Of a stretch of 64,000 bases of DNA, positions 1-12,837 are shown one piece after another. Below the pieces are notes generated by a model. It was given only the letters and a program-made list of their open reading frames with translations. It was not told where the DNA came from and did not search any database. This DNA is from Trematomus loennbergii (Eukaryota; Chordata; Actinopteri; Perciformes; Nototheniidae). The stretch's first letter is position 1, and every line of letters starts with the position of its first letter. The stretch is taken from positions 53,501 through 117,500 of the forward strand of contig JAAOOA010000055.1 in assembly GCA_012861695.1 (NCBI GenBank). The letters are read 5' to 3'. The translations under genes and the position numbers were made by a program.

Positions 1-195
1 AGGGTCTAAAGCAGACCCAAGATTTCCTTTTTACTGGGCAATCAGAATGAAGTGTTTTACAAAACTGGGTAATAATCAGAGTAGATTGAGCTTAATTTGC
101 TCACTTAGCATTTATTGTTGGTTAAACATCCGTGTGTTGCTCCGTTTGTTTCTTGTTTGTGTGTTTTTGTCTTTACCAAGAGATTGATTTTATTA

Positions 196-910
196 TTAAA
201 GAGGACATATTATGACATATATGTGTCTGTAGTGTCTCTACTCCAACATGTCTCCATGCTTTAATGTTCACAAAGGGGCATCACATCACCCCGGTCCTCA
301 AAGAACTCCACTGACTTCCCGTTTCACACCGCTCCATTACAAACTCCTGGTCCTCACTTACAAAGCCCTCCACCATCTGCCCCCCCCCCCCCCCCCCCCT
401 ACCTCACTGACCTCCTCCCCTACCTCACTGACCTCCTCATCCGCTACCAAACCCCCCCGGTCCCCAGATCCACCTCAGCCGGTTTGCTTTCCACCCCCAG
501 CCCCGAAGCTCTGGAACTCCTTCCCCCAAGACCTCCGTGAGTCTGAGTCCCTCACCCTGTTCCAGTCCCGCCTCAAAACCCACCTCTTCACCTCTGTATA
601 TCCATAAGCCCCCCCCCCCCTCCTCTCAACCAACTTCCTCCTGACTGCTTTTTCTGTTTTGTTTTGTTGTTTTTGTTTGTTTTTGCCGTCCTTGTTTGTC
701 TACCCTCCCTCATAATGTAAAGCGTCTTTGGGTTCAAGAAAAGCGCTCTAGAAATATAATTTATTATTATTATTATTATTAAAAAGCTCTTTATTTTTCT
801 CATCAGAGCCCAGTCTGCTCTGATTGGTTAGCTGGCGGGCTCTGTTGTGATTGGTCAACCTCTTAGAGATGTCCCGCCCCTTAGCCATCACGTACAATGT
901 GTTGGAGCGT
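196..910 (+). mobile_element. TTAA-type MITE, copy 1, interrupted by a LINE tail
   Basis: The left end reads TTAAAGAGGACATATTATG at 196, and the body resumes at about 786 with the segment AGCCCAGTCTGCTCTGATTG. The same body recurs at 26588-26887 (inverted) and 38793-42065. In the complete inverted copy both ends carry the AGAGGACAT-type terminus next to TTAA or TCAA, which suggests a TTAA target-site duplication as in Kolobok/T2 or piggyBac elements. This copy is split by a LINE fragment and its right end is lost near 910. Superfamily assignment is inferred from the ends only. Confidence 0.6.
270..785 (+). mobile_element. 3' end of an L2-like non-LTR retrotransposon
   Basis: Translated pieces include HITPVLKELH, YKLLVLTYKALH, APKLWNSFP and FQSRLKTHLF, which are hallmarks of the reverse transcriptase C-terminus of fish L2/Rex-like LINEs. 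The frame is broken: the conserved Trp after KELH is a stop codon, and a poly-C run sits at 380-399. The element ends in AAGCGCTCTAGAAATATAA followed by an ATT-repeat tail at about 763-781, typical of 5'-truncated copies. It is a dead insertion inside the MITE copy at 196-910, not a host gene. Confidence 0.85.
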
Positions 911-1444
911 GAGTGTTTCTGTTTCTGTTTTCTTTGTCAGCTTCACTTTAACACCATTTTCCTTTCAGTAAAAAACATGTATGATGAAAAGTAGTGGTCC
1001 GAGCATTGATGGTGGGGTAAAAGATGCAATGTTAAGATTTATATTCCTTCATCGTAACAAAATGTATTTAAGCTAAGCCATACATTTTCCTCGTGCAGTT
1101 TTAAGGGAAAACTGATAATGCATGAAAGAGTAGAAGAGTAGTTTCCCTAATCAAACATAACTCTACAATTGAATATGCATTTCCTCGGGATGCATGTTAT
1201 CCTAAAAGTCCCCATTTCTAAAGTCTTCATTGCGTGTGGAGCTGTTTCCCAATGTTCTTGTTTCTATTTATAACAACATCCAGCTATGCAAATCATGTTT
1301 ATTCTAGCATCCATCGCAAGTGAGAACATCCATTTATTTGACACTGTATATGATTATACTGCAATTGTCGAATTTGTAAGTCACGACTCTTTGTCTATGT
1401 TGAAGTTGTTTTGAGGGCAGCTTGTACAGAGTAGGGCACCACAC

Positions 1445-1490
<46 letters not shown>

Positions 1491-2514
1491 CAAATCAGGG
1501 GTAATAGAGTTGTTGTGAGTCTGAATCTCCTGCAGCCTGTAGTGGGTCAGCGAGAAATGGCTGGTTTCGGCTCGCGTTAAAACTTTATTTTCAGTGAGAG
1601 AGCAGGATCCCGCTGTGACTTTCCTGTGTGTGAGCGCTGATTGGCTTCAGCATGTCAGGACGCTGGTCAGTGGATTGCCCCCGGGGTTGACTGCACTGCT
1701 TTTATACAGATTCACAACTCTTTTATCTCTCCTCTCTGTCCATTTCCAGGGCGGAAAAACAACAGATTTCTTCGGCGTGACCTGGTTTGGTCTGGCTGTT
1801 TGTTGCAGTTTCTTTTTCTCCCCATTCACACTGTACTGCATGCCTCGTCTTGCACGATTTGACCTCCATGTAATGTGTCTCTGAACTGAGTGGGATTGTG
1901 TGACTAACCCAGGAAAACCAGGTCAAATCCAAAGATTATACGCACGATCCATATTGATCAATTATCGCACAACTTTTAAGTACTTGTACTGTAACTGAGC
2001 ATTTTTTATTTATGCTATTGTATACTTCCACTCCACTTTGAAAGGAGTACTACTGTTTACTGCATGACATTTACTTGACAGTAATCAGACATACTTCAAG
2101 ATTCAGATAATGAGATAATACAAAATATAAATCAACTTATTAATAGTAATTGACACGTAATTGTAGGTTAGGAAATCATGCAGCAGTATACAGTATAAAG
2201 TGATTAAATAGTGCACCACCTTTAACGCATTAATATCGGTATCTAGTCATTTGATATATACATATTGATATATATGATTTTTATACGGGCCATTACGCTT
2301 AATAAGTCCTTTTATTTTTGGTACTTTAATATGTTTTGATGCCAATACTTTCGTTTTTATATAAGTAGGATTTTCATTTCAGGATTTTTGCTTTAAAAAT
2401 AAAAAAATTAGGTATTGCTACTTTTTCTTTAAATATAATATCTGAGTACTTTATCCATCACTGTTGATCTCGCACACGCACACACACAGTAACTCCACAC
2501 GCTATTTGTTGTTT
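911..2514. other. Intron stretch without recognised genes
   Basis: Apart from the CA microsatellite at 1439-1489 I see no exon, RNA gene or defined element. The two overlapping frames at 1594-1884 do not resemble any family I know and have no splice context. Confidence 0.5.
1439..1489. repeat. (CA)n microsatellite
   Basis: About 25 CA units with one interruption (CG) near the left end. Confidence 0.97.
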
Positions 2515-2830
2515 GCTTATATCACGCAGTCTGTTCTTCTTCTCTCGGTGTATCACGCAGTCTGTCTTCCGGTTGCCTCTTTTGAATGACGAATACACAC
2601 TACCGCCACCTGCTGGTAAGGAGAGTTATTGCCACTCACGCATGCGCAGTTCGTACGTGCTTCTTGGCCGTCAGCTGAAGTCTTTGCGGTGTGTTCCAGT
2701 GCGACTGTTGGCCAAGACGCAGGAGACGTGAGGCGACACAACAGTCGGTCCGTCTGTGTGAGTTCTTTGGTGTCAGCTTGGTGTGTAGGCCCCTTTAGAC
2801 CAAACTCCAGCGAGCTTCTCATCTGCCTTT
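2515..2830. repeat. CpG-rich transposon-like segment with a short tandem duplication
   Basis: The motif ATCACGCAGTCTGT occurs twice 31 bp apart (about 2521 and 2552). The stretch is markedly richer in CpG than its surroundings and contains ACCGCCACCTGCTGG and GCATGCGCAG, sequences I associate with non-autonomous fish DNA transposons (Harbinger-like). Terminal repeats were not found, so the class is a guess. Confidence 0.35.
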
Positions 2831-5354
2831 GAACAAAACACATTATCTTTCCTCATTTGCTCCCACGGTAATGGGCACTGGCTGGGATGATGCAATGCCA
2901 AATGAAGCTGATAGTAATTTAGGACATACTGTGATGAATGGTTGAGTGATTAAACAGCATTAGCGCTTTAAAGTCAAGCGAAAGTGCTGTGCTTTTATAG
3001 CTGCTGCTGGGATAGTCTGATAACACAGCGGGTAAATTAACAGACGGAGATGGACGCACTTTGACATCCACACTTTGTTCTTGTCGTCTACGTTGAAGCT
3101 AGTGAGTGGGTGGCGTCTTGAATTTATGCCAGTGTGTATCTACCAGGCGTAGAAATTATTAGGACCACCTGCTCTGTCCATATTACAGACTGATTATGTT
3201 AAACAAGTGGAAGCCATGGTTCCCTTTTGATACCAACGATAACCGACTGAGAAATGTAATTGACCAGGCTCATTAATATTTCCAAAATCTGATATGGAAA
3301 AGCTTCAAGATTGGTCAAAGAGAGGAGGTATTAACTCTATAGATGACACACTATAATGCACACCCTAAATGCACTTCATTGATTGTTTGAAAAGTGTAGT
3401 TTTTAAGGCTCAGCCAATGATTATTTCCATCACTTATTTGAGTTATCCATCCATGTTTAGTCCATAAAATCGTAGATATGGAAAAAAGGTCAATCACAGC
3501 TGCCTAAACCTCAGGTCAAATGTCTGGTTTTGTTGGATAAACATCTCCAAGCTAAGTAATATCTGTCTGTAGCCTCCGGACATTTCTTTTTGCCATCGTC
3601 CAGAGAGAAAATACTTCCTCAAAACATCAGCGAAGACGCTTCATTGCTCACATCTGACTGAAGTGTCAAAGTAGATCATTTTCACTTTTGTTGAAGTGTC
3701 AGGCTGCTATTTGTGGCTGTGAAAGTTGTGTCACAGCTCTGCTTTCTGTCAAACCCCACAGTGAAAACTAAATCTATTTATAAAGATTGATCGGGCGTTA
3801 TCTTATTATGTAGATTCCCAAGTGTTCATTTGGAGCTTCACAGGCTGGCTATTGATCGCCACAGTTGATGAAGTAGTTTAAGAAGTGATAAGGAAAATAG
3901 CAGACAGTACTCATGGACAGACATTTTAAAAAGGCTCATTTTGCAGGGACACAATTTAGCATAATGTGGTGCAAAATGTTCAATATTTAGTTTAGATTAT
4001 TGTCAATACATCCTGTAGTTTCTGGAATTCATCATTAAAAAATGGCAGCATTAAAGTGATGTACACTGTATTGTATCAATGACAATAATACAATACTATT
4101 TTTATTAATTGCACAGCTTGGTCGATTCTGATTGGTCCATTTAGAGGTTGTTCATTTTCGCTAACAGACCGTTGCTAAGGAGAACAGACCGTTGCTAGGG
4201 AGGATCAAGGACTATGTGCAGTCATATCAATCCGCAGAAATAAGTCTGGGGGATTTCAATATGATATATTGGCACTTTAGCCAAAAACAAATAGATTTAT
4301 GAGGCTGTAATTTGACCTGAAATGCATCCACTAAAGATCAGATGATATCAAGCGGTAACTTCCGTTTGATTCAGTCCTTCATTAGTTTGATGTCTGTGGT
4401 GAAAAATTACAAAAATCTTGTTTCAGGAGGAATCGTATTCAGCAGAATTGGAGCTGTCATCTGTACCCTCTTTCTGAATCTATCAAAGGCACTTTCTTCC
4501 TCAAACATGTCAGTGTGAATTGTCTGTGGTGAGTAGAAAGGCTCTTGATACATCCAGTACAGTCAGCCATTAGTCCAGATAATGTGTTCCCATGAATAAT
4601 CTTTGAAAAGTTGTCAACCCCAGCCAGACGACAGCGTCCCTGTTTGACAGATGCAATATTTCAAAGTGTGATTCTACAGTCTTTGTTTGTGTGTTTCTGA
4701 GTCCGAGAAGAAGTAGAGGAAACAGTGTGTGTGTGTGTGAGCGGTGATTTTATAGTTTGGACGGATAAATCCAGACGCCCCTTTTTCCCTCGTCTTTGAT
4801 GACTTCTACTTATTAAGTTCCTTTATTTATTTTGTATTTCTCCTCTTGCTGGAGGCTCGGCTGATGAAGACAAAAACTCCCTTTTTAAATGTATTCTTTA
4901 TACAAATCCTTTCTCATCCCGGCTTAAGATCAAGGTCGTCCTTTTTTTTTTGTGTGTGCAAAGACAACCTAACTTAATAAGCGGACATGGCCACAATGAA
5001 GGCATTTATCATTTTATAATTGCACGAGACAGAGAAGGACAGTGAGCCAGAGATGGAGAGGACCGATTATTACTTTCATTGGCATGCCATCAATCTAGCT
5101 CGGCCTTCTGTCTGTTTTCAGTCAGCATGAAGGCACATTTCAAAGATGCTATTACTGACCCAAAACTCAAAGAGGGTCACGGCAAAACGTTTAATTCAGT
5201 CTGCTGCATTGCTACATTTAACTGAGGCAAGCGAGAAACAATCAATACTTAATTATCTATTTTATGGTTATTGTGTTTACAGCTTAGAGACATGGTTTAT
5301 TTTAATTGACCCTATTTTTTAAAGATGGTCCAAAATTAAGCTTATTGTTCTCAA
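2831..5354. other. Intron stretch without recognised genes
   Basis: No coding or RNA signal was found. At about 4155-4200 the phrase AACAGACCGTTGCTA occurs twice in tandem in a context that looks like an old interspersed repeat (class unknown). Confidence 0.5.
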
Positions 5355-5560
5355 TAAATGCCACTTTGCTCCACGCTGAAATATCTTAACAACTAATGGA
5401 TGGATTGAGATGACATTTGGTCGAGATATCCATGTTTCCAAGGGGATGAATCCCAAAAGCTTTGATACATGTCTGACTTTTCCTTACAGCAACACCATGA
5501 GGTTTACATTTGTAGTTTGAATTTACTTAACGACTGGATGGAGGTCAACATTCATGTCCT
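5355..5560. repeat. Interspersed repeat of a common teleost type
   Basis: Phrases such as GGATGGATTGAGATGACATT, GGGGATGAATCC and CAACACCATGAGGTTTACAT resemble a repeat seen widely in spiny-rayed fish genomes. I recognise the family by wording only and cannot name its class; a repeat-library search would settle it. Confidence 0.4.
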
Positions 5561-6465
5561 GCTCAGGATGGATTATTCTAGCATTGGTGATCAATTATTT
5601 TGCAAAACTAAGATGATCTGTGGCTGTTTACTGTAAACTAAGGTGGTGAGCAACACAACATTACACATGTTTAAAATATGTAGGTAAACCGTGACATTAA
5701 GTTTGCTTCCATCCAGTTTTTGGGGGGATATTTTGAGAGTTCATGGTAACAGAAGTGGATTTTTAAGTAATTCGTTTGATATAATCTGATTTAAACCGGA
5801 CAATTCTTATTAAAACGATCTTTAACTCTCCTTTCTCTTCAAATCTATTGAGAAAGACCGGATCCCTGAGTCTTAGCTCATATTGCAGCTGGTTCTTAGC
5901 AAATAGAGCAGCATGTCTTTTCCCCAAATTGCATTTTCTTTGCAGATTTTCTGTCAAAATGTGTATTTATGTTAAAAATAGCCTGTTATCATGCCTCTGT
6001 TAGCACTTAGCTTAAAGCCCTTTTAAGTACAACTCATAGAGCTATACTAACATGCCTATGGACGCTTATTCCTTATTTCTTTTTTACACAGCGTTGAGTA
6101 ATTGGAAAGCTACAGTGAGCTGTGTATTTGAATTCATACAGGTTTGTTACATTTGGTTTGAATGGAAAAGGGACTGCCAGCCAGGAAGAATATGTTGTCC
6201 ACATTTTCTACAAAAGTGCATCACGGTGCAAAGTAATGCGATTATATAAAAAAAAAACTTTCTTCTTTTCACTCTTGGCTTGAGAACAAAGCAGCTGTTA
6301 GTTAATTTCTTTTCTCATCTTTCCCTGTGAAGCTTCAACTCTTCACCACCTCTAAATGGAGACGCTTTGGAATCTAATTTCGTCAGACAGGTTGAGTTGC
6401 TGCCGTCTCAATCAGAGGTGATGGGACGCTCTCAATCCCGCACTTCCACTTAGGTGATTAAGGTT

Positions 6466-6545
6466 TGATAAAATAGGTGCCATTTTGCATAAAAACTTGC
6501 TTAATGCCGCTTTAAAGAAAAGTCCATAGACTTGTAATGCAGGCA
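6466..6545 (+). repeat. Dispersed repeat copy (pair with 7276-7355)
   Basis: Both copies contain CTTAATGCCGCTTTAAAGAA followed by a CAATAGACTTG- or CCATAGACTTG-like sequence, and are preceded by an AACAGGTGTATTTT- or AATAGGTGCCATTTT-type sequence. They lie in direct orientation 810 bp apart. Either a small intronic duplication or two copies of one repeat family. Confidence 0.6.
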
Positions 6546-7275
6546 GATATATGGCTACCTTTTTCAATCTGATTTATGAAAACAAGACAGATATTTTCAT
6601 GTTAGTTTATTGCTTTAATCATCCCCGTAATGTTGGTTGCAAATAGCATTGTTTACTATCATGCATGCAAATTAGTTGCTTTTCGCGCCTCCCGCTTTTT
6701 TAACGCTGATTTGGGTGACTTGTGTAATTCGTGGAGAACCAAGAGTTTTCGTTTGGGGGGGGGGGTCCTCACTTCTCACTTAAATGATGTCCACATGGTG
6801 AGATACTAAATACATTTGCACACATCTTGTGTCCATATCTTTCTGTTTTGGGGGTCATGCCACAACCGTGCACGTGAATGCATGCGTGAGTCATGGTAAT
6901 ATCTGGATTAAGAGGTTGCTTTTCTTTGCACAGCATGAACGAAAGGCGAAATGAATGGGCTGTGATTGTAGTTTTTTTAAGCAGAGGTTGAGTTCAATCA
7001 TTTGTACGGGCTCTCGGAGGATGTTGTAAAATTGAGATGGCCCTTGAGAGGAAAAAGGTTCCCAACCCCTGGTGTAAATAATAATACAACCCCTTGATTT
7101 ATAACTTAACATCTCTGTCTCTATTGATCTGAGGATATTATAAGAATAGCCAGTTCATTGAAGCTTTATAGCGCAGATGGTATATTACACTGTTTTGTTT
7201 CTGCTTCGAATAGTTCTCTCTTTTCACCATACGTGTGTTTGCATCCCTGTACTATAGTCACCTAGCTGTATTAAG

Positions 7276-7355
7276 GTTGAAAAAACAGGTGTATTTTCTG
7301 TATAAAAAGCTTCCTTAATGCCGCTTTAAAGAATGCTCAATAGACTTGCAATGCA
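7276..7355 (+). repeat. Dispersed repeat copy (pair with 6466-6545)
   Basis: Second copy of the segment described at 6466-6545, sharing the 20-base core CTTAATGCCGCTTTAAAGAA and the flanking CAATAGACTTGCAATGCA-type sequence. Confidence 0.6.
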
Positions 7356-8751
7356 TTCATCCCAGTCATTTGTTGTTCCTGCTTACATCTACGCAACCTG
7401 TACGTGCACTTACTCTGTCGATGAAGAGCAACAGGGGATGGACTCACTGAATAATTGAGTCCATAGAGATTGAAGCACATTTTGAACTTCCACTTTGAAA
7501 AGACAGATGAAGCTATTTCTGTGGAGGGGACACTTAGAAACAGGGTACACACACTTCACTAGAACAGACACAGACTAGACTCTCTACCCAAACATCTATC
7601 CATTTATCTAGGATGTGTAAATACACACACGTGCACACACACACACACACACATGCTTTCAACATACATCAAAGGCTCAGACCCTCTTTCAGAAGAGACT
7701 CTTGACTTAAAAAGGAACATTGTGTTTCCCTCCCTCCGCCTCTCATTAGTCCAATATCTGCTGCTCGTTTCTGCTTTTGTCGCTGCTGATATTGTTTTAG
7801 CTTCTGTTATGGTTTACTTGGCATGTGTCTCAGTGGGTAATAGTCAGTTTGATCCTTAATTAATCTGGATAATAACAAGACTTGTTGGAGCAGATGTAAG
7901 GAAAGGAACTGTCACACATCACAGACGATAATACAGACATAACGTTGGCTTCATTGTGATTTGTGCCATAAAAACCGACTTCAAAACCGTTCAATAACTA
8001 TTTAAGGCCACAGAAAGATATTGAAATTGTGTAAAATATGCGTAGAAGTTTGCATTTGGCTTATTATTGTTCATCAGTTGTTATAACATGTCCTCTCTCT
8101 GCTTCTTTCTTATGGAAACATCCATGTGATCAAGGCCTATGTTTATGCAAGGTGTATTTGTCACGCTCTTTCCAGCTGTTGAACTCACTATAAAGTATAT
8201 TTTAAATGCTGCCTCAGTGCATAGATTTGAATATGACAGTGCGTGAGGGCCAGTTTTAGTTTTTCCCCCCGTGTTTGACCTTCAATGATGTGACTCATTA
8301 GGGTGCCGGGAGAATGAGGCGTAAAAATTCCTCCGATAAAGGTTATCTGATCGCAGAGCAGAAGGTCGCTGCTCTGGGCTTCGTGCACCAAGACGAAGTC
8401 CAGACGTCCTCTCGGAGTAATTCAGAAAAATGAAGTAGCCTTCTCCGTGTGTAATTGCAGGGGAGACCCTTCGTGGCCTGGCTACTCCTGTGAGACAATT
8501 AAAAAAGAAGTTACCATTTACATAATTGTCATATGTGATCTTTTTAAAAAGGTCACACTTGTTGGTTGAAGAGATGAGGCTCTACTTGTGTAACAAACAT
8601 TGAAAGGTAATCTCTGTTTGTTTCATAGTTTTCCCAAAAACATAGTGTCCATCTAATAGTTTCATTTCAGTGGATATGACTTCCTGTTTACGTCTTGTAG
8701 TGTGTCAAGTTTGAACACAAATGAGACCAAAACTTTCCTGAATCCTAACAT

Positions 8752-8909
8752 GGGCTGCAACGATAAGCAGACAGAAAAAACTATTCCCAACTATTTTGAT
8801 AACTATAAGTAAGTAAGTAGGAAGTCATTTTTCATGCAAACATGGCAGAAAATGACATTTAAAGACTGCACCTTGGGAGGCCTCCTTTAAAAATCGTTAG
8901 TTGCAGCCT
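8752..8909. mobile_element. hAT-like MITE (GGGCTGCAAC family), decayed
   Basis: The ends are inverted: GGGCTGCAACGATAA at the left, and CGTTAGTTGCAGCC at the right. The body contains the ATGGCAGAAAATGACAT-type sequence common to this fish MITE family. No clean 8-bp duplication was found, so the copy is old. Confidence 0.6.
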
Positions 8910-10006
8910 TAATCTGAATCCCCAGATGTTATAGAATCCAAGCAGAACCGTCCCGTATCAGACAAATCGATAGCACTCTTGAAGATGCTTCCCAATAAAT
9001 CCAAGCAGGAATGAGCTGTGAAGGCGCTAATAAAAGCCTCCGGGGACACACAACGCAGCAGATACATTCACACCAAATGCAACAAGGCAGGAGACGCCAT
9101 CGCTAAGTATGGGAATAAATATATAGAACAGGTGGGGCCTGTTGTTGTTGGAGGAAGGAATAAATCATCAGTGGAGCAGGTGGAGAACGCTAAGGAAGCA
9201 GCTGCAGCTTATGTAAGCATGTCTCCTTTAAATGTGATGATATTGGTAAGCTGATAAGTAACATTTAGTTTGTACTTTCTTTCTGCTTCTTGTGCATATT
9301 CCCTCGTCACTTCCCTTGCCCTCGTTAGACCCCGTTACCCTCCACTGTTTCCTGTCTTTTCTAATTGCTCTTGTTTTGCCTTCTCCTCCTCCGCTTGTAC
9401 ACGGAAATGTAGTGTTTGAAGTTAAACTCGGCATATAAATGAATTATGAGCACTTTGAGTGTTTGATGGGGTCTTTCCCAAAAGCCTGGAGAAAGATCAC
9501 CTGTTCAAAGACACCGGGAAAGAAGGGCTCAAGGAATCTAAATATGTTTAAGGAGATAACAAAGGTGTTGTGTATTAATGCAGAGGAGCTTTAAACCCCT
9601 GTTGCCCAAACAATGCAATTTCAATACCATTTAGATGAGTTGTGCATGCAGGGTTTTAAAATGTTAGTGAATCTGGGTTATAGTGCTCAAACTTTAAATG
9701 GGAAAGATTTGCAGATGATTAAAACCTTTGAGAATAGATAGAGGCACTTCACTGCTGCCTCTAGCCTACCAGTGAAAAGAAAATTAAACAATTTATCTTA
9801 GAGATAGACAAAGACACACAGGTGCTGATTGTTCCTCGGGCCAGATGCTCAGTGAAGCACAGCCGACACTTTTCATCGTTTCTCATTTTGAGTTTTTTCA
9901 CACACTTTGAGTGAACAGCAAGTATGCAAATCACTTCCTCTTGTTTAGTTCAGAGCCCTTTTTCTATTTGAGTCTTAGGGATGAAGAAAACAAAAGCATG
10001 TTAATG

Positions 10007-10011
<5 letters not shown>
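8910..10011. other. Intron stretch without recognised genes
   Basis: The frame at 9018-9254 has an amino-acid composition that looks protein-like but no family resemblance and no splice sites. Nothing else was identified. Confidence 0.45.

Positions 10012-10052
<41 letters not shown>
10012..10052. repeat. (CA)n microsatellite
   Basis: About 20 uninterrupted CA units. Confidence 0.97.
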
Positions 10053-10058
<6 letters not shown>

Positions 10059-12456
10059 CCACGGGTAAAATGGCACTCATATCCGCAGGTAACACACAGC
10101 TTTGTTTATCACACATGTGACAGAAGTTCAGCGCCCCCCTTAGCGAGGCGTTCAATGGTCGTGTTTACCGTTATTTCTGCATGTCACCCTCAAGGGGCAT
10201 CGCTGATGAGGCTGCCTGCGGGACACTGCAATGCATTGTGGGTGAGTGTGTTTATTTGCGGAGTCAGTACGAGTGCTCTGAGAATAAATCCTGCATATTT
10301 ATAAATCATCCTCCATGATGAACCGGCACAGAAGTGGACGTTTGAGTCGGAGAAATAATCGAACGCTGTTGATTCTTCTTGAGGGATTGGAAATGTAGTC
10401 CAGCGACTTTAGATTTCTCAAGGTCTAGGAGATATCAATATTTCACTTATAAATATTTATACTAATGATGCGGCATCGGTTTCGCCTGAAGAAACACATT
10501 AGTCAGTGATCTGCGCTTCCTTCACTGCAACGCTTACTATTATAATAAAGTGCAAGGCAGTGCTTTCGAGCTCACTGGATTCCACTTGATCAGCAATGAG
10601 GCGATGCAGCGCTTTATGAGGGAGGTGTAACGGTGAAATATTCATGGTGGGCTGAATTGACTTTTTGGGGGGATTTAATTAAGAAGAGAAACACCATACT
10701 GTAAGAAGACCTCAGATCCTTAACGTTTCTATGTAGAAAATACAAATTGAAAGAAGTACTCTGCTTATTATCTATGATTTGATAAGGATTGCATTATTTT
10801 CTGCTGATTGAGTGACTTTTGATCTGAAGACAGGCTTTTATTTAGGAACTTCTGTACAGGAAGTGAAGCATTGTGTCTTGTTTGAAGATTTGAAAGTGGT
10901 TTATTTTGGGCGTATAAAGGGAGGGGTAGTCCTAAATGAATTTACCTGGAAATTGGTGTGATTTTAGGTCAAATATCAGAATCAGAGTAATGTATTCATC
11001 GGGGGAATTGGGTTTCTTGAGAGTCGGATTAAATAAATTCAATATAAATTGAAATAAAATCAACATAATAAGTTAAAGTAAAATATCAAATAAAGAAATG
11101 TTTAAAAGTAATACAAATATTTGTTTAAACATAAGAAGTAAAAGTTAAATGTACCATAAAAGCAAAAAAAAATATTAAAATGAAATGAAAATATTCAATA
11201 TTCAAAGCAACATATGCTTTGGTGTGTTAGTATTTATAAGACATACATGCAAAATGGCACAGTTTAAAAAGGAGGTAAAGGTTATTTCTGCTCCAATTAT
11301 TCCACGTTTTGCATTTAAAGTATTGAAAAGCCTCCAAAAAACGTTCAATTTTACCCTAATTTGCATTTGTTCATGTCCAGACAGAACGTCGCGTAATGAA
11401 CAGAGAAAACGGCAGTAAACAACTAAATTCACACTTTTATTATTATTGATTTATAGATACCAGCGACGCTTTTCATTACCAAAGTTATTGAAAGTTTGCA
11501 ATCTGAGAAACACTGAGGCGAGAGCAACGTTTCCAGCTCAGTGGGTGGGTGTGAAGATTTCAATCAAGCTCCGGCTTAAACACCAAGTTAAACAGAGACG
11601 AAGTGTAAAGCTTACCCATCCTCTTGGGAAGCATGTTGTGCTACATATGTGTGGGAAAATGTGGCTGAGCGACATCTGTAATTGGCGCGAGCAAAAACGA
11701 TGAGGCTGGACGATATTTGTCCTCGAGTGTCGCTAATTAATTTCAGTCAGAAGTGCTTTAATAATAGATGTCTTATCATCAGAGGGTTGATATGTACAAA
11801 CCTTTGTAGCGGCGAGTTAGCAGTGTGTGCTAACGGAAACATACATCTCTCCGGTTGATAATCCACAGACCCTTTTTACTTAATCATATTAATATCAATT
11901 ATCATTCCTGCACCGATTGTAAGACTTAACGGAACAAGTTTAGTACAATCAATATTTTAAGCCCTGAAATGAAATATTAATACCCTAAATAATAAACTCT
12001 CAGCCTGTTGGATTTCCCAGCAGAGTCACCCGTGGTTATCTCGCCCACAGCTTCCTGCTCTTTAGTTTTTTGTCAATAGCGTTGAGTAATGGACTCCCTT
12101 AACACCTTTGTTTCTCTGACTTTAGAAACTGAGCCTCGGGGGGATAATGCGAGCCTCTGGTGCTTAATTTCAGTCGCATATCTCCCAACACTCGGCTCCA
12201 TTGTTTTGCATAATGTCCGTGAATAATAGACGTGCGTCAGGGCCTTGTCTCGCAGGTGTAGTCCCCTAGAAAAGGACAGGAAATCCCATTCAACACTTTG
12301 TGTGCACTGTCTGAATTATGTGAGTCTCCTTATCATTTCCCTGCAAAGGTCGACTGTAACAATGGGGAATCAGGCGACAGATGTATTAGGAAGGTCAGGT
12401 CTCTTCTGTCTGCTCTCAGAAAAGGTCAGAAAAGTCACAGAGTGAGTGACACAGTG
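10053..12456. other. Intron stretch without recognised genes
   Basis: At about 10976-11010 a phrase of the type ATCAGAATCAGAGTAATGTATTCATC followed by GGGGGAATT resembles the tail of a fish LINE/SINE, and an A-rich stretch follows to 11180. No exon or RNA gene was seen. Confidence 0.45.
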
Positions 12457-12837
12457 GGTGTTTCTCAATGTCGAGGAAGGCTGCTCCAGAGCCACTATTT
12501 CAAGCATGCTACGTCATCGAGTGCCGCCCGAAGGACTGTTCCAATGTCCAGGATGCTTGGAATTCTACCGAGGCCGGCGTACTTCGTTGCGGGAAATGTC
12601 GAGGCTCCACATGTCTAGACTACGCGTCTTAAAATCCCCACAATGCTTTGCGCACGGACCAATTTCCAAATCTTTGGCGGAAATCGCGCTCCATTTAAGA
12701 CGGGGCCTCGCATATGACGCACACCTGCTAGCCTGTTCCACCATTCTTCGTTTTCCGAGGCTAGGAAGGATTCTTGAAGCAAGTGAATCGGAGGTACATG
12801 TGCTACCAAGCAAGCCTCCTCGACATTGAGAAACACC
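12457..12837. mobile_element. MITE with long terminal inverted repeats
   Basis: The left end GGTGTTTCTCAATGTCGAGG is perfectly matched, inverted, by the right end CCTCGACATTGAGAAACACC; similarity continues a few bases inward. The body is ~380 bp, GC-richer than its surroundings and has no transposase. I could not read a convincing target-site duplication. The frames across it (12298-12829) arise from element sequence. The superfamily is undetermined; the terminus does not settle hAT versus Harbinger. Confidence 0.8.

Larger units (their letters stand above)
5561..8751. other. Intron stretch without genes; holds one repeated pair
   Basis: No exon-like sequence was seen. The stretch contains two related ~80-bp segments (6466-6545 and 7276-7355) and a short CA tract near 7622-7652. 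Confidence 0.5.

Noticed and set aside
248..607. 119-codon frame that looks like a proline-rich protein
   Set aside because: Its C-terminal part is the reverse-transcriptase tail of an L2-like LINE; the copy is truncated and broken.
12298..12829. Overlapping frames of 106 and 127 codons
   Set aside because: They fall within the MITE bounded by 20-bp perfect inverted repeats at 12457 and 12837.
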